Source of the DNA: Kudoa neothunni
Lineage: Eukaryota; Cnidaria
Assembly: GCA_964304625.1 (NCBI GenBank)
Contig: OZ199839.1
Span: forward strand, 4,154,001 to 4,218,000
Length of the DNA: 64,000 bases
Direction: 5' to 3'
Shown here in pieces: positions 13,240-25,500 of the stretch. Position 1 is the first letter of the stretch, and each line of letters begins with the position of its first letter. Under the pieces are notes generated by a model that saw nothing but the letters and a program-made list of their open reading frames with translations, ran no database searches and was not told the DNA's origin. The position numbers and the translations under genes are program-made.

Positions 13240-14070
13240 TGCTTGACCAGATGTCATTCCTTCGGTCGACACCCTTTGTATTGCACATATTCATTTTTAA
13301 CCTTGAATTTATACATTCATACACTCTGTCGTCAATTGCAACTCAACAGCTACACCATTGCAACATTCTTTTCATTCATAAATCTAATAAAGCTCAACTT
13401 GATGGCTTGGTGACTATTCGACGACTTATAAATGATGGTAGAGAGTTTTGGTGATTGGTGGCTTCTTTTTGTCTGTTTTTCATAGTTTTGTCTGTTCTCA
13501 AACTACTCGCATTAACATCAAAACATAAGAAAACTTTTTTTCTGTATTTTTACAAAGTTTTGTTTTTAATCCTCATTTGTTCTTTAAATGAATTGCTATT
13601 ATTGTTGTCGTTGTGAAAAGGTGTCAGGAGTTTTAAATATATTTGCCACATTCTTTTGGAAGGCGTTAAAATTTACTGTACATGTTGTGTTTGTTTGATG
13701 AAACGTCTATTCGTCTTGTGTAGAATAATTCGTAAGATCTACAATAGGAGGATTTAGTGAGAAACCCGATTACGAGTTTATCCCTTGATTCCTTAATACC
13801 GTTGGAATTCCCCAGTCTCACAGCGATAGGCAGAACATTAATTAGTTTGACGTGTTGTTGTGACTGGCGTTTTTTGTTAAATTTTTGTAGTGTGTATATC
13901 ACTGGGTATTTTGGTGGTTTCTTAGTTGAGATTGATTATTTTCCTAGGAATCAGACATTGTTGTGGTTGTCAGCGAATCATTAAAATCAGATTTAGTGTT
14001 ATTGGATCGCTGGTTTAAGACCGAATTTTGTTCAGAATCGCACTGACGATTATCTGTGATAGCGTGGAGA
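13240..14070. other. Spacer between the DCAF6-like and TMEM165-like genes
   Basis: It contains the DCAF6 3' UTR with its poly(A) signal and presumably the TMEM165 promoter. Small open frames on both strands show no family resemblance. Confidence 0.5.
13386..13391 (+). terminator. Poly(A) signal of the DCAF6-like gene
   Basis: An AATAAA hexamer lies about 150 nt after the stop codon and before the next gene on the same strand. Confidence 0.6.
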
Positions 14071-15003
14071 ATGGAACAATTATTGAAGGATGCACTTGAC
14101 AATCCATCACAAATTACTACTGTTCTAAATAGTTCCACCACCTTCAACGACGGTCCCTTGCTACAATTCTTGAAAACTTTTGTGTCATGTGCTGTGCTTA
14201 TAATATTCTCTGAGTTGGGGGACAAGACCTTTTTCATTGTGGTCATTCTGTCTGCAAAGCATCATAAATATAATGTTTTTGTTGGCTCTTTTTGTGCTCT
14301 GATTACCATGACAATACTGAGCGTGATGATGGGGTTCGCTTTTTTGCATTTTGCCTCGCCAACCATTATACGACTGATAACTTTTTGTATCTATGCTATA
14401 TGTGGCTGTTATATTCTTTACGATTCCTATAACACGGATGAATGCTCTTCAAACTCCAGCGTCTACAAAGAAGCCTCTAATGATATCGATAATATTGGAT
14501 CGAAAGTAAACCAGATAGTTTGCTGGTAGGTATGTGAACTAATTTTTAGATTCACATGGACGAAATACCAACTTTGATGATTGATAGGAAAAAATGTTTA
14601 CCATTTGAAAAGTTTTATACTATTTTAAGAATTATTTTCAAAATAACTACAAGATATCTTAGTCCTGTACTGTTACAGGCTTACTTTTTAGTCTTCCTAG
14701 CTGAATGGGGCGATCGATCGCAGATTGCTACAGTTTTCATGGCTCGAAATCATGTAATCTCAATCGACGTCTCTGTGTTAAATATTATCCTGTGTAGATC
14801 TTTTCCGCAATTAGTGGCGCCATTTTTGGTCATCTACTATGTACAATTTGTGCTCTAATGTGTGGTTGGATGGCGTCCAGTGTATCTATACGAAAAAGTA
14901 AAGATTGTTGTTACTTAACTACTATGTTTTTTCTTGATTATTTTTAGTTAACATCGTTTCCGGAATAATCTTTATTTTATTCGCACTGCATAGTCTTTAT
15001 TAA
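14071..15003 (+). CDS. TMEM165: TMEM165/GDT1 (UPF0016) family Golgi cation transporter
   Basis: Members of this family exchange Mn2+/Ca2+ for protons in the Golgi membrane and support glycosylation. Exons 14071-14505, 14550-14753, 14798-14897 and 14948-15003 join to 795 nt, 264 residues (human 324). Both signature motifs are intact: FSELGDKTFF in the first half and FLAEWGDRSQIATV in the second. Each opens a hydrophobic block of about three membrane segments, giving the family's inverted-repeat layout. A polar Ser/Asn-rich linker separates the halves. The last exon gives VSGIIFILFALHSLY, matching the usual final helix. The start ATG at 14071 is the first after an in-frame stop; the N-terminal extension and signal peptide of vertebrate members are lacking or lie in an unseen exon. 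The first intron could use GTAAAC at 14506 or another in-frame donor nearby. The copy at 55708-56641 is nearly identical. Confidence 0.9.
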
Positions 15004-15597
15004 CAGTACAACAATAGTAGAATAATTATTGTTGCTACCTGTTCATGTAATTTATCATATTTGATAGATTTTTTTGTTGCATATTCACATAACCTTTCAA
15101 TTAATTGTTATTTTGAATTTTGAATGAACGGAAATAAAATATTATTCAAACAAAGGAAGCATCTGATTTACCTGTAGAAATATCTCAAATATTACAGCAA
15201 TAATATTGTTAAGTTTATTAAATGATATTTAACGTGTTTATTGCAATTATTTAACATAGAAAAATAAGTTTTATTGTATTATAATATTGATGACAAGTAT
15301 TTCAAAGATATTTATTATATAGGATCCATTGGAATACATTTTATTTTTATCATATTAATGTTGGGAAACCAAATGCTTAGAACATGAAGTACTGACGTGA
15401 TTAATTATTATATTAGAATCATCATCAATTTCTTTCCGCTACATAAATTTTTATCCAAAATAGTTTGCATTAATTTTTTAACTTCACTCAATTATCTGTA
15501 AAGCTCAGATTATCTTTAAATATGAATTCTAGTGACTTACTGAGATTCCTTATTAGATACCAACAAATTCATGACAGATATCCTTTAGCTTATTTAA
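15004..15597. other. 3' flank of the TMEM165-like gene
   Basis: AT-rich sequence with no gene. It includes the poly(A) signal and ends at the TTAA (15594-15597) that is the left target site of the piggyBac element. Confidence 0.5.
15133..15138 (+). terminator. Poly(A) signal of the TMEM165-like gene
   Basis: An AATAAA hexamer lies about 130 nt past the stop codon. Confidence 0.55.
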
Positions 15598-16431
15598 CCC
15601 TTTCACGTTCTTTTTTTTGTTTTTCTTAAAATATATATATATATATATATTATTAATGGGATATTTATTATTAAAAACTTTAAATTTTAATTTTAAAGGA
15701 TAATTTTATCATGCGGATTTTCTAAATTTTGTGCAGGTGCATTTAAATGCATACTGGGATTAAATGGTAAAAAAGTTGAAAATGAATAAAAGTTTCAAAC
15801 CAACTATTCTAACTTTAGATTTAAAAAATAATCATTTTAAATTTCACAATTCAAAAAAAATTGTCAACAATGACTCAAAAGCATGTCTCCCATTAACCAT
15901 TTCCAAATTTGTTTCATTAGTATTATTAATAATATATAAATAGATTTGTGATACAAAAATGATGCAATTTTTTTGTTATAAATTTTTTTTAACAAGTATT
16001 GGTTTGGCTTATTTAATTTCACTGATATTAGAAGACAACATGACATAATAATTTGCAAGAAAATAACACACAATATAATGAAACGTACTGAACAATTCAA
16101 TCTAATTAATTTAATTTGTGATGAAATTCGTAGAAACAATTCCTTTCTTTAACCAGAAAGCAGCCCCATTTGCATTTAATTCATTTGATTTGCGTGACCT
16201 TTTGGCAAAGTTTGCATCTATCGCGTGTGGGCGTGACTCAGGGGAATGCCCATCATTATCGGATCGGATATCGTCAGAAAGAGAGCAAGACAATTTTTCG
16301 GCTTATTGAATTTTCCAGTTTATTATCTACCGATAATGATGGTCACCTGTGCCTTAACTTTAAGTTTTTTTTCTTTTTAACAAATATTAAAGTCTCACAT
16401 ACCGAACAGGTGAAATTCAGTAAACTTAATA

Positions 16432-17697
16432 CAGAGTATTGGCGCAAGTGCGCTATGTACAAAAAACATAAATTTATTGGGGTTTAAAATAATCGGTAAT
16501 TTCGATTCGTTTGCATTATTATCGGGTTATTTCAGACATGGACTCCATAACTATGTGTTTTGAAAACAATGGTGTTGAGTTTTCTAACAAAAATTTTCTG
16601 ATTAAATTAATTGATTGTTTGAGTTCCGAAGTTGACACAAGCGCTTCAGGTAAAGCTATTGATTCCTCATGTATTTTCTTTCCCTCTTCTTCAATATTGT
16701 TGGTTTCGCCATACGTTTATCTAAAAATTAAAGTTTATAAACAATTAAATAATTTGACGAAATTCTCAACATTATTTTTATAAAAATCTTGAGATAAGTT
16801 TCATTATCTATTCATTAATATTTAAATTGGTGTATTGTACTATCAAAGTACAATGTTCAAAAAGTCTAGATTTTCTAAATCAATTTTGAATTATAGTCGA
16901 TGATACGTTTTCCCATGCATGATTTAAAATTTTAATAAAACCAAAATGATATACTTAATTAAATTTGAATTATCCATATTTATTACGTTGTACTCTTCGT
17001 ATCGTAGTGAAATTTTTTTTAAATTAATTCCAAAAATATTTTTAAATTCTACGAACCAACCATTATTACCAGTAAATTTGTCAATACCTATGGATTTAAC
17101 GATACTTTTTGTCTTTTCAATAATGAAGTAAGCAGAAATTACCTTTTTTTCATTTCGCATTTTAGTTATTCGTGTATAGAATAAATTAATTAACTCCGCG
17201 TACTTGTCTTCGTTTATTCTTTTGTTTGTAGCCGAAAAAATAAAATTAATAATATCATTTTGAGAAGCTAAAATTCTATTAACAGTAGAATGTCTTGAAA
17301 ATATATTATATTGGGATTGGATAATTTTATATTATTAGATGGCTTGGGAAGTTTAAAAGTCATTCCTTTTTCTCCTTTGAGTGATTTAATCGAATTATAG
17401 TATTCGATTATTTTAACTTTTCCAGCCATTGTTCGCAGATTCCTTATCATTTTTGTTTCACAGAATTCAAATAGAAGATTAGTTGAGGGTTAAACTGAAC
17501 AAAATGTTACGCAGTAGCGAGATTTTAGTTTTAGCACACTGACTTAAATTTATACGTCTTTAATAAAAACTTTTGATCTTCGCTTGCTCAGTTAACATTA
17601 ATTTAAATAATATAAAAGAAAAGTTTGGGTAAAAAGTTTAAAATATCCTTTATATTTAAAAGAACTTGTGAAATTACGCAATACCAAGGTTCGACTG
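16432..17697 (-). mobile_element. pogo/Tigger-like element inserted in the piggyBac element
   Basis: The right end, read on the minus strand, is TA followed by CAGTCGAACCTTGGTATTG (17698 leftwards), a pogo/Tigger-type terminus. The left end is weaker: TA then CAGAGTATTGGCG at 16432, which fits only if a few bases were lost. The remains of a pogo transposase inside run in the same direction. At about 1.27 kb it is shorter than an intact pogo element because most of the DDE domain is gone. Confidence 0.7.
16540..17450 (-). pseudogene. Degraded pogo/Tigger transposase
   Basis: The N-terminal helix-turn-helix reads KVKIIEYYNSIKSLKGEKG (about 17430-17370). A frameshift later comes RHSTVNRILASQNDIINF and then the CENP-B-type DNA-binding domain, IEKTKSIVKSIGIDKFTG and NNGWFVEFKNIFGI (about 17130-17010). 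Next comes the end of the DDE domain, HAWENVSSTIIQN (about 16918-16880), and a C-terminal tail ending SELKQSINLIRKFLLENS (16640-16590). The catalytic core between them is deleted, and at least one frameshift and a stop interrupt the frame. Order and direction match pogo/Tigger/jerky transposases. Confidence 0.75.
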
Positions 17698-17749
17698 TAT
17701 TTCGCTCTCTTTTATTTTTATTGATTTACTATTTCTCTGTATAATAGCC

Positions 17750-18557
17750 AAGAGTCACCATAGCTTTATTTATTCCCCAATAAAATATCTTCAAGTTAAC
17801 ATTTTAAGCCACCATTTTGCAGGTTTTCTAGACTCAGGTTGCTTTGAACATCGCCCACCCTTAAATATCATCTGTTCATCTACATATAACTTCCTTTCGG
17901 TTAAATCTTTAAGCAACTTGAACTTAAATGATCTAAAAATTGTCTTATTTTCGAAAATATACCAAAATCAGGGTTGGATTGTTTCGTTATTGTTTTTGAA
18001 TTGACAAAATTTTCAAATCAACTCAAATCTACAGCGTGTGAACACGTTTGCAATTGGCTCAAATTTAAAACATGTTTGCGAATAACAACGATATCTAGGC
18101 ATCCTTATTACATCCATTAAGATGAGGACCTCAATATACTTTTCTATTTCATCATTATCGATTTGGAAACATGAGTTAGACTGTCTGGAATAAAGGTTTG
18201 CCTAAACATCAAATCTACGAAAGATTCATTGATAAATTGGTTGAAGTAATCGATAGGAGTTAAAATCCCATTTATTTCTTCCAAATAACACTCTGAATTC
18301 TCAAAATCAATAACATCATCTAACAAAATTTTCTCTATATTCCAATTAAATTTGAAGTTCGAGTTGCATTTTTCTTCGTCGGTAGCCTCCTTATGGTTTT
18401 TAGAGTAGTCATTGAATTTTTCGAAATTATAGATATTTTCTTTTTTTAACATATCTCGGGTTCTGGAATATCTCCATCGGACAGAAAAACTATTTTTTAA
18501 TAAATTTTTCCACTTTTCGCAGATATGTCCGAAATATCGTATGAGTATCTCCAACAC
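17750..18557 (-). pseudogene. piggyBac transposase, N-terminal half, degraded
   Basis: An open stretch at 18144-18557 (137 codons) ends in GILTPIDYFNQFINESFVDL, the usual lead into the piggyBac DDE domain. Beyond it, in shifted frames with stops, come LILMDVIRMPRYRCY, IANVFTRCRFELI, KLYVDEQMIFKGGR and KPAKWWLKM, which match the conserved blocks of the family in order; the VDEQM block carries the first catalytic aspartate. The frame is then interrupted by the pogo insertion. I could not recognise the C-terminal half in 15598-16431. Confidence 0.8.
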
Positions 18558-18950
18558 GGCTGTGCCACGAGATCACAATGTGAATTTAAATGCACAGGCT
18601 ACAATACTCAAATAACTATTTATTATTATAAATTTTTTTCAAAAATACTCATATATTTTATTATTTGTTATGAACAATTCGTATTATTTTTTTAATTGAT
18701 ATTGATAATTAACACTGATCAGTTTCAAGAGTGTAATCTTTCACGTTTGGAACATGCTCAATATATAGATGAAAAACATAACAATTTTTTTAAATTTTCA
18801 AGGAGAATTATTCATACTTTAAAAAAGAGAAGAAAATTAGATATCTCTTATGATGAATAAAATGTGTTGTATGAAACAATAGTTAAGTGTATTAAAAGAT
18901 TATGTTTTTCTTATGTGCATTCAAATGCGCACTGAACGCGAAAGGGTTAA

Positions 18951-21900
18951 TACTTTGTGCATGTTATACCTGGGTAGAATCAGTTATGATAAAGACATTT
19001 AAAAATGAACGCTAAAATAAATCACCATACTATAATATATTACCACTAAAAAAGTAATTATGAAAAATTGTTGCAGGTTTTCTGTAAAAATGTTATCAAA
19101 CAATATGTAAAACGATGGAGCAGAATGGTCTAATTATAAAAGAAATGTGCTTATCTTACTGAAAAAATATGATATTCTGGTTGATATATTTTAATCTTCT
19201 ATTGATTATAGATAAAATTTGGATTTTTACCGAAACCTCAAGGAACGTAGAAATAATATGATCTTGTTAAAGTCCTTTGGTTACTATAAAATAATTTAAT
19301 TTCACAAATTACTGATAATATTGTCTCGTTGATAAAATTTGTTGTAAATATATTTTTTACTTAATGATTCTATGTCGAAATCAGATTAGACTGAATGGGA
19401 TGGACTCATTACTAACGAGCTGTTTGTTTATAGGGGTAGGAACCTACATATGAGGATGCGCAAGTTGACCGGCGAAAAAATTTACTCGGACCAGGTATTT
19501 TATCGTGTTATCTCCTGATGAATGTCAAATTTATTTTTGAGAATTATATGATCCATAAAATATCGAGGATTCTAAATTACATTATATTTTCTTATTTCGG
19601 CAGTTTTTAACGACCATAAACATTTAACAATATAATTATCGTTTTTGAGATAATTTGGTCCTAATATTATTTTAGGGCAAATTTAATATTTTCCCGTAAA
19701 TAACATGAGTTTGAATAAAACAATTAATTAGTTGTATAATAGCCATTACTTTAATCATTGGAGGACGATTCACCCGAAAATCACGAAGGGCAGAGTGGGG
19801 TCCGAATGGACCTTGAAAACTTTGGCTCATCTTTAGAATTTCTCTTCAAAAATGGCGCATTCGTAACCAGCACGCATTTAAATATTATGTTAGTCAACAA
19901 ATATAAAAGGCTTAGAAATTATTGAAAACCACAATAAATCCATTCGATAATCATGAATATTCAGTGTTGATGAAGGTTTTGAATATATAAATAATAGAAT
20001 TTCTCACACATATTGATGCGAAAATATTATAAAATGTGTTACTTTAACATTTAAAAGGGTTCTTGAGGTGAAGATAAGAAAAACTTAACAGCTGATCCTG
20101 ACACGGACACTCGGAAATAGCTCGCAATCTCGCCTCATATAATAGATTAACTTCGCGCCACAATTAATCTCATCATTACACTTTGCAATGTCTTCCTAAA
20201 TAAAATTACTAAGAATCTTATCACGTTAATTTCAAATTTGTTGTTCTTAAATTTTTGTATTATCGCAACAATAATTTTGTTATTGCATATTAATTATGTT
20301 TTAATGTTATGAGCTGAAATGCGTTGAAACTAAACAGACTTAAAAATCAAACAGTACAAACAAAAATAAAAAAATTTATAGAAATTTAATTAAGGAATTA
20401 TTGTTGTTACTATGTCTATTTATATAAAATATAAATATATCGATAATAAGTAATTAGTGTTTATACCGCAATAAATTGTACATTCGTTTACGCAAATTAA
20501 TGTTAAATCAAAAATTTCTAAATATTTTGAGATTGCATCATTAACCCCTGATAGATCATCGTATAGCGCTCTCGTATATGGTCATTATTAAGGGTTTATA
20601 CGCCAATTAACCATTTTTATGATATTAATTCAAACAAAATAAATTTTAATAATTTATGTATGAAATTTCAAACAAAAATATTTAAATTCGAGAAATGTTT
20701 TAATCGCACCGTGGCTCCACTAGCCCAACGTGGTCTATTAAGGGTTAGAGAGGTTCGAATCACGCTGGAAAATCGCAAAGTAGGCATTAAAATGATATGA
20801 GTAAATTTCATTAGAAAATAGGATAACGATTTTTATTACTCTTATTTCCAATTTTTCGATTACTAACATTTCAAATTAAGCGTTTAAGCCAAAAAAGGAT
20901 TGGTTGAATCTTGCCTAAAATGTACTTGGAACATTTCAACTTAGTTTATAGTAACGTGGATGTTCTGTCGTATGCGATTAAATACTTACCGTAAAATTGT
21001 TGGATATTTCACAAAATTCATAATTTTTACAAAATAGCAAATGAATTCGGATAAATAAATTTTTTTATACCTATCATGATTTTTTGTAACTTTACAAATG
21101 TGACTTTATTTTGAGGGACGAATGCCGATGAAATGAGACACTAAAAGTGTGAAGTTTGGATCATTCGTATAACGCTTAGTCAAATTCAACTTATGTACTT
21201 TACGCTAAGTATATTGACCTCGGTGGAATAAGAAAAGTATTTTTGACTCTGTTCAGACACATTTTTGAATGAATTGTACGTGTTAATTCCAAAATCCACA
21301 TTTACGTATTTGGACATTAAACATTGGAGATTTTCTTAATGTCTCTAACATGGCATTGCAGTTATCATGAGTTTACGGCTCATCAAAATATAGATAAAAT
21401 GGAAAGCTTTACGAAATAATCACTATGTATTACAAATTATTACAAATAACTAGAAAACCGGTTTTAGTACATAATTGAAAGAGTCCTCAGATATACAAAT
21501 AAATGAGTTTTTCGAATGCAGGATATTAATGTTGGCCGGAAAAAATATCATTCTTTCGGAGATATATTTCCAAAATCGAACTTACAAAATAATCCACCTC
21601 TAAAAGTTTTAATACCCGACTTCGATATATCAATTTAATAATTGATAGATAAATTATTTTGTTCTAACAACTCTAATGTTTTTGTATACAGACTGGAAGT
21701 AATTGGCATTTCATTGACACAAATTTTGGAAGTTCTCCCCGAAAGACCTTCCTCAGCTAATATTTTATAGTTTAGGTCCGCTTGTAACCAACCCCATCGT
21801 TAAAAATTTCTGTATTTATATTAATTTATATTACACTCTGTAACAAAGTGATTATAACAGCTTTTATCACTGAAAAAATATTATGCAAAAAGTAATAATA

Positions 21901-22501
21901 AGACGTTCTTATAAGTACGTGTTTCAAATCTCCGACGTTGACATGAATTAATTGTGATCATTTACATAAAAAAGCCATTATACAATAATTTGTCCCCCTT
22001 CTTTACCTTTCTACGATGATATAATTTTCATGGATTTTTTCTCCATCCATCATAAATAACCAAATACTGTTTAAAATAAATGATCATAAAAACTTAATAT
22101 TTCCCAATAATGTCTGCAAGAAAATATCAGTGTTTGCTCATTATAGTTTCAGCGAGTAATAGCTGTCCTGAAAAATGACCAACGTATATATTTAAACTAT
22201 TAAAAATAAAAGATTATTAATATTTTTGTTACTTTAGCCAGCAACAAAATTTCCGTTTAAAATATAACCAGTTATATGTACAATTAAATCAATTATAAGA
22301 TTAATAATTCTTCTAAAGTTTTTATACTTCTCGATCTTGTATCTACGCATGTTTTCATGCCTTATAACCATAAAAGTACTACCACCTCAAGTTTAGAAAT
22401 ATTAATACAAATTAATGAGCATCAGGCCTAGGATGCATAACAACTATAACTCTATAAAAATGTGAGACACTTTATAGGGTAGAAAATTAGTAAAAGAATA
22501 T
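18951..22501. other. AT-rich spacer between the piggyBac relic and the neurofibromin gene
   Basis: No exon, RNA gene or repeat end was recognised in 3.5 kb. A tRNA-like patch near 20710 was considered and rejected. The same sequence recurs at 60585-64000. Confidence 0.45.
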
Positions 22502-22507
22502 TTTATT
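22502..22507 (-). terminator. Poly(A) signal of the neurofibromin-like gene
   Basis: AATAAA on the minus strand, about 30 nt after the proposed stop codon. Confidence 0.5.
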
Positions 22508-22533
22508 AAGAATTAAAATTAAGGAATAATTGT

Positions 22534-25500
22534 TCAGACACCTAAATGAGCCGCTACATTTTTTAAGAGTTCGGTCAGAAATGTATTCACATTCTACAAA
22601 GAACCATTACAGAAAACCTCCCAACAAAGTGGATACCTGATCAGAGGGGCCATTGACAGAGTAACTTTTGGCTTGTTTGGCTTTGAAATAACGATGCTGT
22701 GGTTCAGCTACAGAATATTAGAATGCGTACCGTACACTTCAAATAAGGTCTTACAATTGTGTGATAAATCTTGAGTGTTCGTGTTGCTGCCGGAAAGTTT
22801 AAGTATGGTGGCCAATGTAGAAAAAAGTGGATAACTGAATGAAGTAAACAAAGATTCCCTTATAATGTTAGAAATTTCCTTAAATCTAAAAATAGGTAGC
22901 GAGTTAAAAACTATCAGAATGTAATTGGAAACCTTTTATTAACATATTCCGGATATGCCAAGGCCAATATTCCTGCAGAAAAAATTAAATGGTCACATTG
23001 AAGATGGTATTGAACAGCGTCGTTGCATTTTTTTATTAGAAGGTCTACCATAATGTTCACTTCATAACTTGTGAGATTGTAGCTTTTGAGAGTTTGGGCT
23101 TGAGCATCGAATATTTTATCAATTCCAACACCTAATTGTATTTTTTGTGTGAGTTGATTCAAGAAATGAAACGACATTCACTTTGATGTTTCACCGTGGA
23201 ATCCATACGCTGATTGATCAGATGAGTAATAATGCGGTCATCATTGTACAAAGCTAAAGTATGATTAGGAAATAGTTGAATAACAGCTCTATTGATAAAG
23301 TACCCATGACTAAAACAGTGTTCATTTTGTCAATTTTTGAAACAACTCTAATAATTTAATTTAGTTATTCGAAATAACGGATTATGATTTAGGAGCTAAA
23401 TTTTTACGAGGAATAAATTTTTCCTGTTGAATTAGGAGTATGAGGGTTTGGTGTTAATTTTTTGTTAGAACATGAGAGATCGTGATCCATCTTGTTAATG
23501 CAAATCAGCAAACTGAAAACAGCAATGATTAGATCAGCTATTTTTGAATGACCATTTTGCATTGACCACGAAAAATCTAATCGTTCGTCAAACGTACTTC
23601 TAGTGAAGTTGGGGAAAATTACACGGGTAGATCGCAGCTACAAATGAGAACGAGAAAGACGTGCTAAAATCGATATTTGTGATCATTTTGAATTTATTTA
23701 TTATATTTCGAATTGGAGCCTCTTTGGTGATATCGGAAAAGTATTTCTGGAACTATTAGATTGGAGAATAAAAAATCAGCATTTAGCAGACCGTAAGTGA
23801 AAATTACGGTTAGATTCGCCGGTTTATTTTGGATAAAATTTGAGAGTATACTGTACAAAATGTTCCAACAAACCTCAGGAATATTTTCTGCGTTGGTCTA
23901 GATAGAAGTTAACAATATCATTCATCATTAATAAAGATGTAATACCTGTATTAAAATAATTACTAAAATAAATACACAGCCTTGTAAATCGGAGAGCTAA
24001 TATAAATAAGATTGATCATATATGTCGATCAGATAGTTGAATTTACATAATCAACGTTGTTTATTATTTCGTATAGGCAATTCAAACACACGCTATGTAT
24101 GGAGTTGCTGTTGTAGGGAGTGGTCATTAGTTTGCTTAGGATAACTAGCAACTGCTGGAAGTGTTTTTGTTCGCGATGGTCAATCAAAATCGAGCAAGAG
24201 TAGACTGTTAATGCGGGTATAAGAATGATTTTATTTATTTCCTCTTCAACAAGTGACAAACGTCCGGTAGAGTCTTTGGGGAGGTTGATTTGGTTTAATT
24301 TAGAGAAAAGAGTTGATTCTAACACTTCCCCTTTAAGAAGAGAAGCAATATCAGCACTAAAGTTTTCAACTTTTGTGTACTAGATTAAAGATCAAGAAAA
24401 TCAACCTGAGTAGTTTGATGTGATCCAAAAAAAATTACATTCATAACCAACGATTTGATATCATACAACAGCAGTTTGTAAGTTTTAATAAGAGGTTTGT
24501 TTTCAAAAATTTCGTTCAGTGAACTAATTTGTGTTTCATTTTTAATATCTAACAGTTTCAATTATGATGTATTCCTTTTTAATTTTTGACTAATCCTTAA
24601 ATACCATTTATTTGGAAAAATCTGTAATTGATTGAGGAAACATAACTTTGAATGAAATTTTCGTTTACAGCGGATTTGACGGAGCTAGGAATTGAACCAG
24701 TTGATGAAGTCAACGGGAATTCTTCATTGCTCAAAACATAGAGTATGTTTGCTGCGGCCGAGACAATATCTAGAACGAATTTCTTTGGTACTACCAGAAG
24801 TAGACTGATCAAATGAATTAGAATTTTGGTAAATGTATTCTTATCTACATATAAGATAGCACAACTAATGATTAGTCAAAAGTTCATACTTATTTGGAAG
24901 GTCTCGTAAGTTACAATGCTAAGAATCCGTATGAAAAACGATAATGTTTCATTCTGGTAATCTGGATTCAGTATATCTGAATTGATGTTTGAGTATATCT
25001 AAGAGTTAGTTTAACCCTCCTATTATATTGTCAATAGAATAAAGTAAGCGTATAAATTATGATCAAAAGAGTAATGTGAGCATATAAATTTAAGTTAAAT
25101 GAATATTTGTTACATATTTTTTAAAAAAATTATAAAGTACGGTTTTCATTTCTGAAAAAACGTCATCAATCAAAAATTCATGATTTGCGGAAATCTTGGA
25201 GAGCGAAGCGTTTATCATCATATATAATTCTTCTGGTTGCATTTTGTAGCAGACTTTGTGATAGAACTGTTTGCGTAACGAGTAGAAATACGCGGTAATT
25301 TATGCGAATTACCTTTTTGAAATAAACCCAGGCTTCTTTAGCCATCTTCTTATCAAGAGCGATGTATTTCCACACATAATTGGATAGCTTAGACAAAACT
25401 TTGTTGTCACTAAATGTGAGAGTGACGATTGAATGCACAATGTTGATAATATCGAATCTTTCGCTGTCTTTTATCTGTCGGGATATTCTAAATAATTTCA

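Larger units (their letters stand above)
15598..18946 (-). mobile_element. piggyBac-type transposon, inactive, with a nested pogo element
   Basis: TTAA flanks both ends (15594-15597, 18947-18950). The termini are inverted: CCCTTTCACGTTC at the left and, on the other strand, CCCTTTCGCGTTC at the right. TTAA sites and CCC-starting ends define piggyBac elements. A subterminal motif close to GTGCATTTAAATGCA recurs near 15737, 18575 and 18914. The transposase reads right to left and is recognisable in its N-terminal half only. Subtracting the nested element (16432-17697) leaves about 2.1 kb, near a full-length piggyBac. A 13-bp inverted repeat (16250-16262 and 16330-16342) lies in the left arm. 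The element is flanked by host genes on both sides. Confidence 0.88.

Noticed and set aside
13944-14246. 100-codon minus-strand frame
   Set aside because: Antisense to the first TMEM165 exon, whose plus-strand product carries the family motif.
16250-16342. 13-bp inverted repeat as a possible regulatory hairpin or terminator
   Set aside because: It lies inside the decayed piggyBac element with a 67-nt spacer, so it is more likely an incidental or element-derived repeat.
16511-16783. 90-codon plus-strand frame
   Set aside because: It overlaps, on the opposite strand, the C-terminal tail of the degraded pogo transposase.
20709-20770. tRNA-like patch with TAGCCCAACGTGG and GGTTCGAATC (also near 62345)
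   Set aside because: The words resemble the A and B boxes of a tRNA gene, but the spacing between them is about 13 nt too short and no acceptor or anticodon stem can be folded. It could be a tRNA-derived relic at best.
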